This document shows positions 42,813-58,799 of a stretch of 64,000 nucleotides of DNA, piece after piece. Origin of the DNA: Tatumella sp. JGM118 (GTDB taxonomy: Bacteria; Pseudomonadota; Gammaproteobacteria; Enterobacterales; Enterobacteriaceae); assembly GCF_018257515.1 (NCBI RefSeq), contig NZ_JAERJR010000003.1, forward strand, positions 88,090 to 152,089. The letters are read 5' to 3'. The notes beneath the pieces were generated by a model, which was not told where the DNA came from, did no database searches, and saw only the letters and a program-made list of their open reading frames with translations. The number at the start of each line of letters is the position of its first letter. Position 1 is the stretch's first letter. A program made the position numbers and the translations under genes.

Positions 42813-45719
42813 ATGCCTTTTACACTTGGTCAGCGCTGGATTAGTGATACAGAAAGTGAACTTGGACTGGGGACGGTCGTCGCTATCGATGCACGTATGG
42901 TCACTTTACTTTTTCCGGCTACTGGCGAAAACAGACTGTATGCCCGTAATGATTCTCCTATTACCCGGGTCATCTTTAACCCGGGCGATACCATCACCAG
43001 CCATGAAGGCTGGCAGTTAACCGTAGAAAGTGTCCGGGATAATGACGGTGTCATGACCTACACCGGGACACGTACGGATACTCAGGAAAATGATGTCAGC
43101 CTGCGTGAAGTCATGCTCGACAGTAAACTGGTATTCAGCAAACCTCAGGACAGGTTATTTGCCGGTCAGCTCGATCGGATGGATCGCTTTGCCTTGCGTT
43201 TCCGCGCCCGTAAATATCAGAGTGCGCAATATCGTCTGCCCGTCAGTGGTATGCGCGGCATGCGGACGAACCTGATCCCGCATCAGCTGCATATTGCCCA
43301 CGATGTGGGCCGTCGCCATGCACCGCGCGTGTTACTGGCCGATGAAGTCGGCCTTGGAAAAACCATTGAAGCCGGGATGATCATTCAGCAGCAGCTACTG
43401 GCGGGCCGTGCTGAACGTGTACTGATCGTGGTCCCTGAAACGCTACAGCACCAGTGGCTGGTTGAAATGCTGCGTCGTTTCAACCTGCGCTTTGCGCTGT
43501 TCGATGATGACCGCTACAACGAAGCACAGTTTGACACCAGCAACCCGTTCTTTACCGAACAGCTGGTCATCTGTTCGCTCGATTTTGCCTGTAAGAACCG
43601 GCAGCGCCTGGAAGCGATGTCTGAGGCGGAATGGGATCTGCTGGTGGTCGATGAAGCCCACCACCTGTCCTGGTCTGAAGGTAAACCTGGCCGTGAATAT
43701 CTGGTGGTCGAGAAACTGGCTGAAAACATTCCTGGTGTGTTGCTGCTGACCGCCACTCCGGAGCAGCTGGGTATGGAAAGCCATTTTGCCCGTCTGCGCC
43801 TGCTGGATCCGGACCGTTTCCACGACTATCAGTCTTTTGTTGAAGAACAGGAGCAATACCAGCCGGTCGCCAATGCCGTCACCTCCTTACTGGCGGATAC
43901 CCCTATCGCGACCAGTGAAGAAGCGATGATCAATGACCTGATCAGTGACCAGGATATTTCCGCACTGATCGCCCGGGCAAACAGCGGCGATGAACTGCGC
44001 CTTGAGGCTCGTAAAAAACTGGTCTCTCTGCTGATGGATCGCCACGGTACCAGCCGCGTTCTGTTCCGTAATACCCGTCAGGGTGTGAAAGGCTTCCCTT
44101 CACGTCAGTTGCAGCAATTCCGTCTGCCGCTGCCTTCGCAATACCAGACGGCCATCAAGGTCTCCGGGATCATGGGCAGCCGTAAAAGCGCCGAAGAACG
44201 CGCCCGCGATATGCTCTACCCTGAGCAGATTTATCAGGAGTTTGAAGGCGACTCCGGTACCTGGTGGGCCTTTGACCCCCGTGTCGAATGGCTGACCGAC
44301 TATCTGCTGGAAAACCGTAAAGAGAAAGTGCTGGTGATCTGCGCCAAAGCCGCGACGGCACTGCAACTGGAACAATTCCTGCGTGAGCGGGAAGGTATCC
44401 GTGCCGCCGTTTTCCACGAAGGCCTGTCGATTATTGAACGTGACAGAGCGTCGGCGTTCTTTGCTTCACAGGAAGAAGGTGCACAGGTGCTGCTGTGTTC
44501 GGAAATCGGTTCTGAAGGACGTAACTTCCAGTTCGCCAGCCGGCTGGTCATGTTTGACCTGCCTTTCAACCCGGATCTGCTGGAACAACGTATCGGACGT
44601 CTGGATCGCATCGGGCAACAGAACGACATTCAGATCCTGGTTCCCTGGCTGGAAAACACCGCTCAGGCCGTATTGCTGCGCTGGTTCCACGAAGGGCTGG
44701 ATGCCTTTGAGCATACCTGCCCGACCGGACGTACGGTCTATGACCAGGTACATCCGCAGTTGCTGACGTATCTGGCCGCACCGGAAAAAACCGAAGGGCT
44801 GGATGAATTTATTGCCGACTGCCGTCAGCAACATGATGCTATGAAAGCACAGCTGGAACAGGGGCGTGACCGTCTGCTGGAGCTAAACTCCAACGGGGGT
44901 GAAGCCGCTGTCGGGTTGGCAGAGGCCATCGCCGCGCAGGATAACGATACCGAACTGGTGAATTTTGCCCTGAATCTGTTCGATATCGTCGGTATTAATC
45001 AGGAAGACCGCAGTGATAACCTGATTGTCCTGACGCCGTCGGATCATATGCTGGTGCCGGACTTCCCGGGGTTACCGGAAGAAGGCTGTACTGTCACCTT
45101 TGACCGTGAACAGGCGCTTTCCCGCGAGGATACCCAGTTTATTACCTGGGAACATCCATTGATTCGTAATGGTCTGGACCTGATCCTGTCCGGTGATACC
45201 GGCAGCAGCGCCATTTCCTTACTGAAAAATAAAGCACTACCGGTCGGGACCTTGCTGGTTGAACTGGTCTATGTGGTGGAAGCACAGGCACCGAAACACC
45301 TGCAACTGACCCGATTCCTGCCACCGACGCCATTGCGCCTGATGCTGGATAAAGCCGGAAATAACCTGGCGGCGAAGGTTGAATTTGAAAGCTTCAACCG
45401 TCAGTTGAGTGCCGTCAACCGTCATACCGGTAGCAAACTGGTGAATGCGGTCCAGCAGGATGTTTATCAGATCCTGACCCGGGGGGAAGAACTGGTGGTG
45501 GCCGATGCGCAGGCCGTGATTGAAGACGCCCGCCATCAGGCGGATGAGACACTGACGGCTGAACTGGACAGGTTACGTGCCCTGCAGGCAGTGAACCCGA
45601 ATATCCGTGACGATGAAGTCGAAGCACTGGAAACCAACCGCCAGGAAGTGATGGAAAGCCTGGCTCAGGCAAACTGGCGGCTGGATGCTTTACGGCTGAT
45701 TGTTGTCACCCACCAGTAA
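42813..45719 (+). CDS. rapA: RNA polymerase-associated ATPase RapA
   Basis: SWI/SNF-family translocase that recycles RNA polymerase. The 968-residue product has the E. coli length, an N-terminal Tudor-like region ([20 protein letters not shown]), Walker [14 protein letters not shown] near 176, DEAH box VVDEAHHL near 279 and the helicase C domain with [11 protein letters not shown] near 600. It lies between polB and rluA as in E. coli. Confidence 0.98.
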   Translation: MPFTLGQRWISDTESELGLGTVVAIDARMVTLLFPATGENRLYARNDSPITRVIFNPGDTITSHEGWQLTVESVRDNDGVMTYTGTRTDTQENDVSLREVMLDSKLVFSKPQDRLFAGQLDRMDRFALRFRARKYQSAQYRLPVSGMRGMRTNLIPHQLHIAHDVGRRHAPRVLLADEVGLGKTIEAGMIIQQQLLAGRAERVLIVVPETLQHQWLVEMLRRFNLRFALFDDDRYNEAQFDTSNPFFTEQLVICSLDFACKNRQRLEAMSEAEWDLLVVDEAHHLSWSEGKPGREYLVVEKLAENIPGVLLLTATPEQLGMESHFARLRLLDPDRFHDYQSFVEEQEQYQPVANAVTSLLADTPIATSEEAMINDLISDQDISALIARANSGDELRLEARKKLVSLLMDRHGTSRVLFRNTRQGVKGFPSRQLQQFRLPLPSQYQTAIKVSGIMGSRKSAEERARDMLYPEQIYQEFEGDSGTWWAFDPRVEWLTDYLLENRKEKVLVICAKAATALQLEQFLREREGIRAAVFHEGLSIIERDRASAFFASQEEGAQVLLCSEIGSEGRNFQFASRLVMFDLPFNPDLLEQRIGRLDRIGQQNDIQILVPWLENTAQAVLLRWFHEGLDAFEHTCPTGRTVYDQVHPQLLTYLAAPEKTEGLDEFIADCRQQHDAMKAQLEQGRDRLLELNSNGGEAAVGLAEAIAAQDNDTELVNFALNLFDIVGINQEDRSDNLIVLTPSDHMLVPDFPGLPEEGCTVTFDREQALSREDTQFITWEHPLIRNGLDLILSGDTGSSAISLLKNKALPVGTLLVELVYVVEAQAPKHLQLTRFLPPTPLRLMLDKAGNNLAAKVEFESFNRQLSAVNRHTGSKLVNAVQQDVYQILTRGEELVVADAQAVIEDARHQADETLTAELDRLRALQAVNPNIRDDEVEALETNRQEVMESLAQANWRLDALRLIVVTHQ

Positions 45720-45756
45720 CCGGTTACGGGGGCTTCGGCCCCCGATGGAAACGTGT

Positions 45757-46410
45757 ATGGAACCCTATAATCCTCCCACCGAACCCTGGCTGCATATCCT
45801 TTACCAGGACAGCCATATCATGGTGGTGAATAAACCGAGCGGGCTGTTGTCCGTGCCGGGGCGTTTGCCGGAACACCATGACAGTATCATGCTCAGGGTT
45901 CAGCGTGATTATCCGGCGGCACAGTCGGTTCACCGTCTGGATATGGCCACCAGCGGTGTGATTGTGGTCGCTCTGACCAAAGCCGCTGAACGGGAACTGA
46001 AACGTCAGTTCCGTGAGCGCGAACCTCAGAAGACCTACATCGCCCGCATCTGGGGCCATCCGGCTGCAGAAAAGGGACTGGTCGACCTGCCACTGATCTG
46101 TGACTGGCCGAACCGGCCGATGCAGAAAGTGTGCTTCGACACCGGGAAAGCGGCGCAGACGGAATGGCGGGTAATGGAGTATTGTGATGATGCCAGTTGC
46201 CGGGTCGAACTGAAACCCATTACCGGGCGCTCACATCAGCTCAGGGTACATATGCTGGCGCTGGGCCACCCCATTCTGGGAGACCGGTTCTATGCACATC
46301 CTGAAGCCTTAGCAATGGCCGATCGTCTGTTACTGCATGCAGAATCACTGACGATCACGCATCCGGCGTACGGCACGCCGATGACGTTTCGCCAGCCTGC
46401 CGGTTTCTGA
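45757..46410 (+). CDS. rluA: 23S rRNA/tRNA pseudouridine synthase A
   Basis: Makes pseudouridine at 23S rRNA position 746 and tRNA position 32. The catalytic aspartate is in SVHRLDMATSGVIVVA (HRLD motif near residue 63), with RSHQLRVHMLALGHPILGDR further on. The ATG at 45757 (MEPYNPPTEPW) is chosen because GGAAA lies just upstream and it aligns with E. coli; ATG 45745 would add four residues. 217 residues. Confidence 0.96.
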   Translation: MEPYNPPTEPWLHILYQDSHIMVVNKPSGLLSVPGRLPEHHDSIMLRVQRDYPAAQSVHRLDMATSGVIVVALTKAAERELKRQFREREPQKTYIARIWGHPAAEKGLVDLPLICDWPNRPMQKVCFDTGKAAQTEWRVMEYCDDASCRVELKPITGRSHQLRVHMLALGHPILGDRFYAHPEALAMADRLLLHAESLTITHPAYGTPMTFRQPAGF

Positions 46411-46425
46411 CCGGCAGTCACTCAA

Positions 46426-46455
46426 AGAGCCGTTTCCCGCACCGGTAACGGCTCT
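46426..46455. terminator. Bidirectional hairpin between rluA and djlA
   Basis: AGAGCCGTT (46426-46434) and AACGGCTCT (46447-46455) form a perfect 9-bp stem in the 54-bp gap between convergent genes. The T-tails are short on both sides. Confidence 0.65.
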
Positions 46456-46464
46456 GTTCCCGGA

Positions 46465-47277
46465 CTATTTAAATCCTTTCTCTTTACGGATCATGTCGTA
46501 AGCAGACTGGATCTTTTGTGTCTTCTGTTTCGCCATTTCCATCATCTCCGGCGGTAATCCCTTCGCCACCAGTTTATCCGGATGATGTTCAGTCATCAGT
46601 TTGCGGTACGCCCGCTTAATGGTCGTCGGATCGTCACCAGGCTTAACACCCAGTACACTGCAGGCATCTTCCAGCGTCGGACCACGCTGCGCGTGCTGAT
46701 ACTGTTCCTGGCGGGAATAACTCCCCCCGGAGAACTGCTCGCCCCCCGCCATCATCCGCAGAAACTGATCGAACTGTCCGCGGGAGATACCGAGTTCTTC
46801 GGCAATCACATATAAGACCTGCCGTTCACTGGGATGCAGAATTCCGTCGGCGAAAGCCGCCTGAACCTGGATTTCCAGAAACATGCGGATCAGATCAAAA
46901 CGTCCGAAACAGGCACTGCGAAACTCCCGCAACTTCTCACGTAACGGATACTGGCTGTCTTTACCTTCGCGGAATGCCTGCTGAGCCGATCGGCGGGACT
47001 CTCCGTGCAGTTGCAGACGATCCATAAACGCGGAAGCGACCTGAATATCCGCTTCGGTGACCCGTCCTTTCGATTTGGTCAGATGCCCCATCACCTGAAA
47101 TGTGGTGCGGAAAAACAGGTTCTGACGTGACTGGTTGTCAGAAAAATATCCCTGCCCCTTACTGCTCATGACTTTATCGATGGCATGGCCAATCATCATC
47201 CCCAGAACCACGCCCCAAAAGCCGGCGCCAGAGAAAAGACCCACCATAAATCCAATTACTTTACCCCAATAGCGCAT
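46465..47277 (-). CDS. djlA: DnaJ-like membrane co-chaperone DjlA
   Basis: A 270-residue type III membrane protein: an N-terminal glycine-rich transmembrane helix ([21 protein letters not shown]), a central TerB-like helical domain and a C-terminal J domain with the HPD motif in [13 protein letters not shown]. It stimulates DnaK and affects capsule gene expression in E. coli. Divergent from lptD. Confidence 0.96.
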   Translation of the reverse strand: MRYWGKVIGFMVGLFSGAGFWGVVLGMMIGHAIDKVMSSKGQGYFSDNQSRQNLFFRTTFQVMGHLTKSKGRVTEADIQVASAFMDRLQLHGESRRSAQQAFREGKDSQYPLREKLREFRSACFGRFDLIRMFLEIQVQAAFADGILHPSERQVLYVIAEELGISRGQFDQFLRMMAGGEQFSGGSYSRQEQYQHAQRGPTLEDACSVLGVKPGDDPTTIKRAYRKLMTEHHPDKLVAKGLPPEMMEMAKQKTQKIQSAYDMIRKEKGFK

Positions 47278-47455
47278 AAACTCCTCAATTCGCCATGCTT
47301 CAGGTCGAAATTTGCATTATCATACCCGTCATTTACTCAACCGCCTATCGGCAAACCGGATAGATCAGGATTAACACCGGCTTCATAATGCGGTAAGTTA
47401 GTCTTCGCCAATTGTCGGCATGATGCCAGTTTTAACGGAATCCCAGATACTGCGT

Positions 47456-49828
47456 ATGAATAAACGTATACCTACCCTGCTTGCCACGATGATTGGTGCA
47501 GCGCTCTACAGTCAGCATACCCTTGCAGATGACCTGATGTCGCAATGTATGCTGGGCGTTCCCTCATATAATCGCCCGCTCACCAGCGGAACGCCTAATG
47601 AGCAACCCGTCACCATCAACTCTGACTCGGCGAAGGGAACGTATCCGAACAATTCCGTTTTTTCCGGTAAAGTCATCGTTAATCAGGGCAACGGACAGCT
47701 ACAGGCCGATGAAATACAACTTCATCAGAATGAGCAATCCGGCCAGAGTACACCGACCCGTACTGTCGATGCACTGGGCAACGTTCATTATGACGACAAT
47801 CAGGTAATTCTGAAGGGCTCAAAAGCCTGGTCCAACCTGAATAATAAAGATACTAACGTCTGGAATGGCGATTATCAGATGGTCGGACGCCAGGGCCGTG
47901 GCACCGCGACCCAGATGAAACTGCGTGATAATAACCGCTACACCATCCTGGAAAACGGCAGCTTTACCTCCTGCCTGCCCGGCAGTAATAGCTGGAGTGT
48001 GGTCGGCTCTGAAATCATTCAGGACCGTCAGGAAGAAGTCGCCGAAATCTGGAATGCCCGTTTCAAAATCGGTTCGGTTCCTGTTTTTTATAGCCCTTAC
48101 CTGCAACTACCGATCGGTGACCGCCGCCGTTCAGGGTTCCTGATCCCGAATGCGAAATATGGCAATAATAACGGCTTCGAGTTTATGTTGCCGTATTACT
48201 GGAATATTGCGCCACAAATGGATGCCACGATCACGCCTCATTACATGAGCAAGCGTGGGATGCAGTTGCAAAACGAATTCCGCTATCTTTCCGGATTAGG
48301 CGGCGGGCTGATGGAGCTGGATTACCTGCCTTCGGATCAGCAATATAACAACGAAAAATCCGCGAGGGGTATCGCCGACAGTGCCAGCTCTGACCGCTGG
48401 TTGTTCTACTGGCGCCATTCCGGTGTTTATGATCAACACTGGCGGTTCAATGCCGACTACACCAAAGTCAGTGATACTTACTACTTTAACGACCTGGATT
48501 CGAAATATTACAGTTCAACGGATGGTTATGCCTCGCAGAAATTCAGTATTGGTTATGCCGATACTCACTGGGATGCTACCTTATCCACGCGTGACTTCCA
48601 GACATTCTCACGCACCAACAGTAATATTTACCGCACCCTGCCGCAGCTTGATGTTAACCTTTATCAGAATGATATCGGCCCGTTTGATGGCCATGTCTTT
48701 GGTCAGGTGGCGCGTTTTACCAATACCAACCCGCGTTATCCGCAGGCTACCCGTCTGCATGTCGAACCGACCCTGGACTTACCTCTGTCCAACAGCTGGG
48801 CCAGCCTGAATACCGAAGCAAAACTGCTGGCGACACATTATCAGCAGGATAACCTGGATGATTACAACAGCGGTGACCTGACAGAAAACGGCTCCCGTTA
48901 TAATCTGAAAGATTCCGTCAACCGGACGATGCCGCAGTTTAAAGTCGATGGCCGGATGGTCTTTGACCGGGACATGGACTGGTCTCCGGGGTATACCCAG
49001 ACCCTGGAACCTCGTGTTCAGTACCTGTATGTGCCTTACCGTAATCAGAGCGATATCTATCCTTACGACTCGACCTTATTACAAACTGACTATACCGGGC
49101 TGTTCCGTGACCGGACTTATAGCGGTCTGGATCGCATCGCATCTGCGAATCAGGTCGCCTCCGGGGTTACTTCCCGCATTTATGATAGTAATCTGGTTGA
49201 ACGATTTAACATTTCTGTGGGTCAGATATATTCGTTTACCCCTGCACGCACGGGAATTGCATCAATCGACGATGAAGACAGCACCGGTAGCCTGACCTGG
49301 GCCGGAGATACGTACTGGAAGATCAGCGATCGCTGGGGTGTCCGTGGGGGTCTGCAATATGATACCAAACTGGATAATGTCTCCCAGGGGAATGCGATAC
49401 TGGAATATCGTCGTGACGCCGACCGCATGGTGCAGTTGAGTTACCGTTATAGCAGCCCTCAGTATGTTGCTGCAGCACTGAACGATGAATCCTTGCTGAA
49501 CAGCCCGATTTACAAAAACGGGATATCGCAGGCGGGCGCAACTGCCAGCTGGCCTATCGCAGATGCATGGTCAGTGGTCGGCGCTTACTACTACGATACC
49601 CGTAACCGTAAACCTGCTGAGCAACTGTTAGGTGTTCAATACAGTTCTTGTTGTTATGCCATCCGTTTAGGCTATGAGCGTAAGATCAATGGCTGGGAAA
49701 ACGATACAAGTAAATATGACAACCAGATTTCATTCAACATTGAGTTCCGGGGCCTGAGTTCAAACTATAGTCTGGGAACCAGTCAAATGCTGAGCCAGGG
49801 GATTATCCCTTATCAGTCAGCGTTTTGA
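47456..49828 (+). CDS. lptD: LPS-assembly outer-membrane protein LptD
   Basis: Beta-barrel that inserts lipopolysaccharide into the outer leaflet with LptE. The 790 residues comprise a signal peptide ([20 protein letters not shown], cleavage after HTLA), an OstA-like periplasmic domain, and a large C-terminal barrel. Disulfide cysteines are visible: C31 in SQCMLG, one in FTSCLPGS near 174, and the pair in SSCCYAIR near the C-terminus. The start at 47456 is chosen over an upstream in-frame ATG (47420) because the signal peptide begins there as in E. coli. Followed by surA. Confidence 0.97.
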   Translation: MNKRIPTLLATMIGAALYSQHTLADDLMSQCMLGVPSYNRPLTSGTPNEQPVTINSDSAKGTYPNNSVFSGKVIVNQGNGQLQADEIQLHQNEQSGQSTPTRTVDALGNVHYDDNQVILKGSKAWSNLNNKDTNVWNGDYQMVGRQGRGTATQMKLRDNNRYTILENGSFTSCLPGSNSWSVVGSEIIQDRQEEVAEIWNARFKIGSVPVFYSPYLQLPIGDRRRSGFLIPNAKYGNNNGFEFMLPYYWNIAPQMDATITPHYMSKRGMQLQNEFRYLSGLGGGLMELDYLPSDQQYNNEKSARGIADSASSDRWLFYWRHSGVYDQHWRFNADYTKVSDTYYFNDLDSKYYSSTDGYASQKFSIGYADTHWDATLSTRDFQTFSRTNSNIYRTLPQLDVNLYQNDIGPFDGHVFGQVARFTNTNPRYPQATRLHVEPTLDLPLSNSWASLNTEAKLLATHYQQDNLDDYNSGDLTENGSRYNLKDSVNRTMPQFKVDGRMVFDRDMDWSPGYTQTLEPRVQYLYVPYRNQSDIYPYDSTLLQTDYTGLFRDRTYSGLDRIASANQVASGVTSRIYDSNLVERFNISVGQIYSFTPARTGIASIDDEDSTGSLTWAGDTYWKISDRWGVRGGLQYDTKLDNVSQGNAILEYRRDADRMVQLSYRYSSPQYVAAALNDESLLNSPIYKNGISQAGATASWPIADAWSVVGAYYYDTRNRKPAEQLLGVQYSSCCYAIRLGYERKINGWENDTSKYDNQISFNIEFRGLSSNYSLGTSQMLSQGIIPYQSAF

Positions 49829-49883
49829 TGTTGTAATGTATGGCCGGTAAATTCCGCATAGCGGTAACAACGATGGAAATAGT

Positions 49884-51176
49884 ATGAAGAACTGGAGAAT
49901 GCTGATTCTGTGTGTCGCGCTTAAGGCAACGACTGCTCTGGCTGCACCACAGATGATTGATAAAGTCGCAGCGATCGTCAACAACGGTGTGGTTCTTGAA
50001 AGCGATGTTGATGACCTGATGCGCACTGTGAAAACTCAGGCAAAGGAGGCCGGCCAGCAGTTGCCAGATGATCAGACCTTACGTCATCAGATCCTCGAAC
50101 GCGAGATTATGGACAGCATCATCACTCAGATGGGCCAGCGTGCCGGCATGCAGATCAGTGACCAGGAACTGGATCAGGCGATTCAGAATATCGCCGCGCA
50201 GAACCACCTGAGTATGGATCAGTTACGCAGCCGCCTGACCTACGACGGGGTGAATTACAACGATTACCGTAATCAGATCCGTAAAGAGATGCTGATCGCA
50301 GAAGTTCGTAATAACGAAGTCAGAAGCCGTATTACTATTCTCCCTGAAGAGGTGAATAATCTGGCCAAACAGATTTCAGCGCAAAACGTGCCGGGCACAG
50401 AAATTAACCTCAGCATGATCCTGCTGCCGTTACCGGAAAATCCGTCCCAGCAACAGGTTGATGATGAAGAAGCTCTGGCAAAAAAACTGGTCGGTGAGCT
50501 GAAAAACGGTGCCGATTTCGGAAAAATGGCCGTCACCTATTCTGCCGACCCTCAGGCGCTGAAAGGCGGCAATATGGGCTGGGGCAAAATTGAAGAGCTG
50601 CCAAGCCTGTTCAGTCAGGCATTAAGCACCGCCCATAAAGGTGATATCGTCGGTCCTATTCGTTCGGGTGTCGGTTTCCATATTCTGAAAGTGAACGATA
50701 TGCGTGGTGAATCTCAGAACGTTTCGGTTACGGAAGTTCATGCGCGCCATATCCTGATCAAAGTGACCCCGATAATGAATGATCAGCAGGCTCATGCCAA
50801 AATTGAACAGATCGCCGCGGATATCCGTGATGGCAAACTGACCTTTGCCGACGCCGCCAATAAATATTCTGATGACCCGGGCTCTGCCAATCTGGGCGGG
50901 GATTTAGGCTGGGCATCGCCGAACATTTATGACCCGGCGTTCCGTGATGCGGTCATGCACCTGAAAAAAGGCCAGCTGAGCCAGCCTGTCCGTTCTTCCT
51001 TCGGATGGCATCTGATCCAGTTGCTGGATACCCGTCAGGTTGACAGAACGGATGAGGCGGCGAAAGATCGTGCCTATCGTATCCTGTTTAACCGTAAATT
51101 CGCTGAAGAAGCGCAGACCTGGATGCAGGAAGAACGCGCATCTGCTTATGTGAAAGTTCTGGATAACAATGACTGA
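49884..51176 (+). CDS. surA: Periplasmic chaperone and peptidyl-prolyl isomerase SurA
   Basis: Escorts outer-membrane proteins, including LptD, across the periplasm. The 430 residues show a signal peptide ([18 protein letters not shown]), an N-terminal chaperone domain starting [18 protein letters not shown], and two parvulin domains with the GGNMGWG and GGDLGWA signatures. It lies 55 bp after lptD and overlaps pdxA by eight bases. Confidence 0.97.
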   Translation: MKNWRMLILCVALKATTALAAPQMIDKVAAIVNNGVVLESDVDDLMRTVKTQAKEAGQQLPDDQTLRHQILEREIMDSIITQMGQRAGMQISDQELDQAIQNIAAQNHLSMDQLRSRLTYDGVNYNDYRNQIRKEMLIAEVRNNEVRSRITILPEEVNNLAKQISAQNVPGTEINLSMILLPLPENPSQQQVDDEEALAKKLVGELKNGADFGKMAVTYSADPQALKGGNMGWGKIEELPSLFSQALSTAHKGDIVGPIRSGVGFHILKVNDMRGESQNVSVTEVHARHILIKVTPIMNDQQAHAKIEQIAADIRDGKLTFADAANKYSDDPGSANLGGDLGWASPNIYDPAFRDAVMHLKKGQLSQPVRSSFGWHLIQLLDTRQVDRTDEAAKDRAYRILFNRKFAEEAQTWMQEERASAYVKVLDNND

Positions 51177-52161
51177 TATACCACGTATCGTCATCACTCC
51201 CGGCGAACCCGCCGGGATTGGACCTGACCTGACGTTACAACTGGCCAGCTTTGACTGGCCAGTTCAGTTAGTGGTCTGTGCCGACAGGCAACTGTTACTG
51301 GACAGAGCCGCACAGCTTGGGATCTCCGTCACGCTGACCGATTACCAGCCGGAACGCCCTGCCGCCGCACAGAAAGCCGGCACACTGACCTTGCTGCCGG
51401 TGGATTTACCTGCGGCAGTGACCGCCGGCAAACTGTCCGCCAGTCACAGTGCCTATGTGGTCGAATCTCTCGCGACCGCCTGTGATGGGTGTCTTGCCGG
51501 AGAATTTTCCGCTCTGGTCACAGGCCCCGTCCATAAGGGCGTGATTAATGACGCCGGAATACCTTTTACCGGGCATACCGAATTTTTTGCGGATCGTGCC
51601 GGCTGCCATAAAGTCGTCATGATGCTGGCGACGACCGAATTACGGGTCGCTCTCGCCACCACACACCTTCCGTTAAAAGACGTCTCTGCCGCGATTACGC
51701 GGGAAAACCTGCACGAAGTGATCACCATCCTTCATCGGGATTTACAGCAGAAATTTCATCTTCCTGAACCGAAAATTCTGGTGTGCGGATTAAATCCTCA
51801 TGCCGGCGAAAGCGGGCATATGGGACGTGAAGAAATTGATATTATCGAACCGGCACTGGAAGAGTTGCGCCAGCAGGGCATTACGCTCATCGGGCCGCTG
51901 CCAGCCGATACCCTGTTTCAGCCAAAATATCTTGAACATGCCGATGCTGTATTGGCGATGTACCATGATCAGGGACTGCCGGTGTTAAAATATCAGGGAT
52001 TTGGCCGGGCGGTAAATATTACCCTGGGTCTCCCATTTATCCGGACTTCAGTCGACCATGGAACTGCCCTTGAACTGGCAGGTCGTGGTCAGGCCGATTC
52101 GGGCAGCTTTATTACGGCGATTAAACTCGCCATCAATATGATTAAGAGCAGTAATGAATAA
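51169..52161 (+). CDS. pdxA: 4-hydroxythreonine-4-phosphate dehydrogenase
   Basis: NAD-dependent metalloenzyme of pyridoxal phosphate synthesis. The 330 residues have the start [13 protein letters not shown], the metal-binding [11 protein letters not shown] and the [17 protein letters not shown] and [11 protein letters not shown] motifs with the further histidine ligands. Overlaps surA at its start and rsmA (by eight bases) at its end. Confidence 0.97.
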   Translation: MTDIPRIVITPGEPAGIGPDLTLQLASFDWPVQLVVCADRQLLLDRAAQLGISVTLTDYQPERPAAAQKAGTLTLLPVDLPAAVTAGKLSASHSAYVVESLATACDGCLAGEFSALVTGPVHKGVINDAGIPFTGHTEFFADRAGCHKVVMMLATTELRVALATTHLPLKDVSAAITRENLHEVITILHRDLQQKFHLPEPKILVCGLNPHAGESGHMGREEIDIIEPALEELRQQGITLIGPLPADTLFQPKYLEHADAVLAMYHDQGLPVLKYQGFGRAVNITLGLPFIRTSVDHGTALELAGRGQADSGSFITAIKLAINMIKSSNE

Positions 52162-52978
52162 TCGCGTCCATCAGGGGCACTACGCCCGTAAACGTTTCGG
52201 GCAGAACTTCCTGAACGATCAATATATTATTGACAGCATTGTCTCAGCCATCCATCCGCTTACCAGTGATGCGTTGGTGGAGATTGGTCCCGGCCTGGGG
52301 GCATTGACCGAACCGGTCGGTGAAAAAGTCGATGCGCTGACGGTGGTCGAGCTCGACCGTGATCTGGCTGCCCGCCTGCAGACTCACCCATTCCTGGGTC
52401 CGAAACTGACTATTTTTCAGCAGGATGCGATGACATTCAATTTTGCTGAACTGGCCGCTGAGCGCGGGCAACCGTTACGTGTTTTCGGTAACCTGCCTTA
52501 CAATATCTCAACGCCATTGATGTTCCATCTGTTTAGCTATCCGGGTGCCATTAAAGATATGCACTTTATGCTACAGAAAGAGGTCGTCAATCGCCTGGTA
52601 GCAGGCCCCGGCAGTAAGGCTTACGGCCGTCTGACGGTTATGGCTCAGTACTACTGTCAGGTCATCCCGGTGCTGGAAGTACCGCCACAATCCTTTACTC
52701 CGCCACCGAAAGTAGATTCTGCCGTCGTGCGCCTGGTGCCACATACCCGTTCTCCGTATCCTGAAGTGGATGTCAAAATCCTCAGCCGGATCACGACAGA
52801 AGCCTTCGGGAAACGTCGTAAGACATTACGCAACAGCCTCGGTCACCTGTTCTCTGCCGGGGTACTTTCTGATCTTGGTATTGATGATACCCTGCGGGCA
52901 GAGAATATCTCGATTGCCCAATACTGCCAGCTGGCACACTGGCTGACAGAGCATCCGGAACACCCCCGGGAGAGTTAA
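52154..52978 (+). CDS. rsmA: 16S rRNA dimethyladenosine transferase (KsgA)
   Basis: Dimethylates A1518 and A1519 of 16S rRNA. The 274 residues carry [15 protein letters not shown], the SAM loop [14 protein letters not shown] near 43 and the catalytic [13 protein letters not shown] near 114. Followed after two bases by apaG. Length is one residue longer than in E. coli. Confidence 0.98.
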   Translation: MNNRVHQGHYARKRFGQNFLNDQYIIDSIVSAIHPLTSDALVEIGPGLGALTEPVGEKVDALTVVELDRDLAARLQTHPFLGPKLTIFQQDAMTFNFAELAAERGQPLRVFGNLPYNISTPLMFHLFSYPGAIKDMHFMLQKEVVNRLVAGPGSKAYGRLTVMAQYYCQVIPVLEVPPQSFTPPPKVDSAVVRLVPHTRSPYPEVDVKILSRITTEAFGKRRKTLRNSLGHLFSAGVLSDLGIDDTLRAENISIAQYCQLAHWLTEHPEHPRES

Positions 52979-52980
52979 TC

Positions 52981-53358
52981 ATGAGTGGATCCAGACGCGT
53001 TTACGTACATGTACAAACATTTTATGCCGCCTCGCAGTCACTGCCTGAGGAAGAACGTTATGTGTTTGCTTATACCATCACCATCCGTAATTTAGGGCAC
53101 TCTGAAGTGCAGTTACGTGAGCGCTACTGGTTAATCACTAATGGTAACGGGAAAGAGACAGAGGTTCAGGGTGAAGGGGTGGTCGGTGAACAGCCGCGGA
53201 TAAAGCCCGGTGACGAATACCAGTATACCAGTGGTGCCGTCCTCGAAACGCCGATAGGTACCATGCAGGGGCACTATGTCATGGAAGACGAAAACGGCGA
53301 GCGTTTTACTACCCCGATCCCTGTGTTTCGCCTTGCTGTCTCTACTCAGCTTCATTAA
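52981..53358 (+). CDS. apaG: ApaG-domain protein (CorD)
   Basis: A 125-residue protein that is a single fibronectin-III-like ApaG domain, with the recognisable [20 protein letters not shown] and the end [13 protein letters not shown]. Its molecular role is not settled; in Salmonella the homologue affects cobalt resistance. It sits in the conserved rsmA-apaG-apaH run. Confidence 0.96.
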   Translation: MSGSRRVYVHVQTFYAASQSLPEEERYVFAYTITIRNLGHSEVQLRERYWLITNGNGKETEVQGEGVVGEQPRIKPGDEYQYTSGAVLETPIGTMQGHYVMEDENGERFTTPIPVFRLAVSTQLH

Positions 53359-53411
53359 GCCGCCCTCTGGTCTGTCTCTGCAGGCCCGGGGTTTATGCTG
53401 ACAGGATTTAC

Positions 53412-54236
53412 ATGAGTACGTATCTGATAGGCGATATTCACGGTTGTTACACTGAATTTTGTGCATTGCTGGATCAGGTCAGTTTTGACCCGGCCAGGGA
53501 TGAACTCTGGCTGACCGGTGATTTAGTCGCCCGTGGCCCGGACTCACTGGCTGTGCTGAGAAAAGTGAAGTCACTGGGTGACTCTGTCCGGCTGGTGCTG
53601 GGCAACCATGATCTGCATATTCTGGCGGTGTATGCCGGGATCAGTCGCAACAAACCTAAAGATAATCTGGCCGCGCTGCTGGCCGCCGATGACTGCGATG
53701 ACCTGATCAACTGGCTGCGTCGTCAGCCATTATTGCAGGTGGATGAAGAGAAAAAACTGGTGATGGCCCATGCCGGGATCACACCACAGTGGGATATCGA
53801 AACCGCAAAAGCCTGTGCCAGGGAACTGGAAGTCATACTCTCCAGTGACAGCTATCCGTTATTCCTGGATGCCATGTACGGCGATATGCCAAATAACTGG
53901 ACCCCCGAACTCAGCGGACTGGCTAAGCTGCGTTTCAGTGCGAATGCACTGACGCGGATGCGCTATTGCTTTCCGAACGGACAGCTGGACATGATCTGCA
54001 AAGATGTTCCGGAAAAAGCGACGCCGCCGCTCAAACCCTGGTTTATGCTGGAAGGCCCGGTGCGTGAAGGCTATACCATTGCCTTCGGTCATTGGGCATC
54101 GCTGGAAGGTAAAGGCATGCCGGCGGGGATTCTGGGGCTGGATACCGGATGCTGCTGGGGCGGAACGCTGACCCTGCTGCGCTGGGAAGACCAGCAGTAT
54201 TTCCACCAGCCTTCTCTGCAGAAGAAAAAGAGTTAA
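53412..54236 (+). CDS. apaH: Bis(5'-nucleosyl)-tetraphosphatase, symmetrical
   Basis: Hydrolyses Ap4A to two ADP and removes Np4 caps from RNA. The 274-residue metallophosphatase shows the motifs [29 protein letters not shown] and the C-terminal [10 protein letters not shown] and [13 protein letters not shown] lies upstream of the ATG. Last gene of the run; in E. coli folA comes next, but here the bgl-type genes intervene. Confidence 0.97.
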   Translation: MSTYLIGDIHGCYTEFCALLDQVSFDPARDELWLTGDLVARGPDSLAVLRKVKSLGDSVRLVLGNHDLHILAVYAGISRNKPKDNLAALLAADDCDDLINWLRRQPLLQVDEEKKLVMAHAGITPQWDIETAKACARELEVILSSDSYPLFLDAMYGDMPNNWTPELSGLAKLRFSANALTRMRYCFPNGQLDMICKDVPEKATPPLKPWFMLEGPVREGYTIAFGHWASLEGKGMPAGILGLDTGCCWGGTLTLLRWEDQQYFHQPSLQKKKS

Positions 54237-54238
54237 CC

Positions 54239-54275
54239 TTCCGGGGCCGTCGCTCCGTGACCGCCCCGGAATTTT
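54239..54275 (+). terminator. apaH terminator
   Basis: TTCCGGGGC (54239-54247) and GCCCCGGAA (54263-54271) form a perfect 9-bp stem, followed by TTTTCTCTT. It starts three bases after the apaH stop. The loop side could also serve the convergent glucosidase gene. Confidence 0.88.
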
Positions 54276-54278
54276 CTC

Positions 54279-55694
<1,416 letters not shown>

Positions 55695-55742
55695 TCACTC
55701 CAATCACGCATGGCCTGTCATAACTGCGACAGGCCGGCCATG

Positions 55743-57642
<1,900 letters not shown>

Positions 57643-57672
57643 CTGCCACAGGGGCTGATGCCCCTGCGGCAG
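57643..57672 (-). terminator. folA terminator hairpin
   Basis: CTGCC-A-CAGGGGC and GCCCCTG-C-GGCAG pair over 12 bp with one mismatch around TGAT, about 35 bp after the folA stop. The tail on the minus strand (GTCCTTGTT) is only modestly T-rich. Confidence 0.6.
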
Positions 57673-57706
57673 AATATTATTCTGTACGGACGAGAGTGAT
57701 TTTCCG

Positions 57707-58198
57707 TCAGTCAGTGCAGACCCGACGATCCAGGATCTCAAAGCAGAAGCTGTGGGTGTTATTAGCATCTGCGTCATGAAACTCACTGAATACAGACTGC
57801 CAATGATCGGGATCGTAATCCGGAAACTGGGTGTCTCCTTCGACTTCTGCATCGATATGTGTCAGATAGAGCCGGTCGGCTTTTTCCAGCATCTGAGCAT
57901 AGATTTTACCGCCGCCGATCACCATGATCTCCGGCGCATCGGCGACCAGTTTCAGCGCCTCTTCGGGGGAAGTGACCCAGCTGACGCCCTCAGCGGTACC
58001 TGCTGAACGGCTGATCACGATATTCAGTCGTCCGGGCAGTGGCCGGCCAATGGACTCAAACGTACGCCGCCCCATGATCACGGGTTTATTCAGGGTCTGT
58101 TTTTTAAACCAGGCCAGATCCGCTGGCAAATTCCATGGCATGGCATTATCCATACCGATAACCCGATCTGCCGCCATTGCAGCAATCAAACTAATCAT
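57707..58198 (-). CDS. folA: Dihydrofolate reductase
   Basis: NADPH-dependent reduction of dihydrofolate to tetrahydrofolate; target of trimethoprim. The 163-residue protein has [22 protein letters not shown], the catalytic acid D27 in [10 protein letters not shown], the NADPH segment [16 protein letters not shown] and MVIGGGKIY. It is four residues longer than the E. coli enzyme at the C-terminus. Separated from apaH by the beta-glucoside operon, unlike in E. coli. Confidence 0.97.
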   Translation of the reverse strand: MISLIAAMAADRVIGMDNAMPWNLPADLAWFKKQTLNKPVIMGRRTFESIGRPLPGRLNIVISRSAGTAEGVSWVTSPEEALKLVADAPEIMVIGGGKIYAQMLEKADRLYLTHIDAEVEGDTQFPDYDPDHWQSVFSEFHDADANNTHSFCFEILDRRVCTD

Positions 58199-58410
58199 TA
58201 CATTAACCCGCTGGAAAAATTGGCGCCATCATACGGAAAGGGATCGACTTCGTCGATAGGGATTGGTCATTATTTCACTAAACCCTGCTCCGGCACAAAG
58301 TCCTGCCTTAACAGGGCTGACGGTCCCGGTATTTGCCCAATTCAGGCATTCCGGCGGTTTCACCGCCGCGTTGAAATGAGTTAAACGTCCCTTACCTGCT
58401 GTTTTTAACA

Positions 58411-58799
58411 CTAAAAATCATCGTAAAACCGGACCAGACTGATACCGTCTGAATTATCAGACCCGGGGGTCGGGGTATTTTCATCATTCATACTCTGACC
58501 GTCTGCCAGAGTGAAGGGAATCCGTAACCCATTGTCTGTAAATTGATAATTTCTTCCGGTCGCAAATTGTATTTTGTCTCTCATCAATAAGGGGGCACTT
58601 TTTGTAATCTGTACTGTTCTGTAACCTGCATAGTACTCAACACCCCACGCATCCCCGGCAAAGTAATGATTCACATCCCTGCGTTTAGCAGGGGGAAAAT
58701 ACGGATACCAAACGTCACCGGACGCGATTGAGTATGGGCCGTATTTGCCACTGAACCTCGCCCCCGGATGTTTTGAATAGCATTTTTATCTTCGTAAGA
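58411..58799 (-). pseudogene. Orphan C-terminal coding fragment, possibly the tail of an Rhs-type or other large protein
   Basis: A frame is open for about 125 codons from a stop near 58800 to the TGA/TAA at 58411 and reads like real protein (SGKYGPYSIASGDVWYPYF, then NHYFAGDAWGVEYYAGYRT and an acidic end SDNSDGISLVRFYDDF). It has no ATG with a ribosome binding site; the only start inside is a GTG at 58674. The sequence is not of a family I recognise. It is probably the 3' remnant of a longer gene whose 5' part lay at higher coordinates and has decayed. Confidence 0.4.
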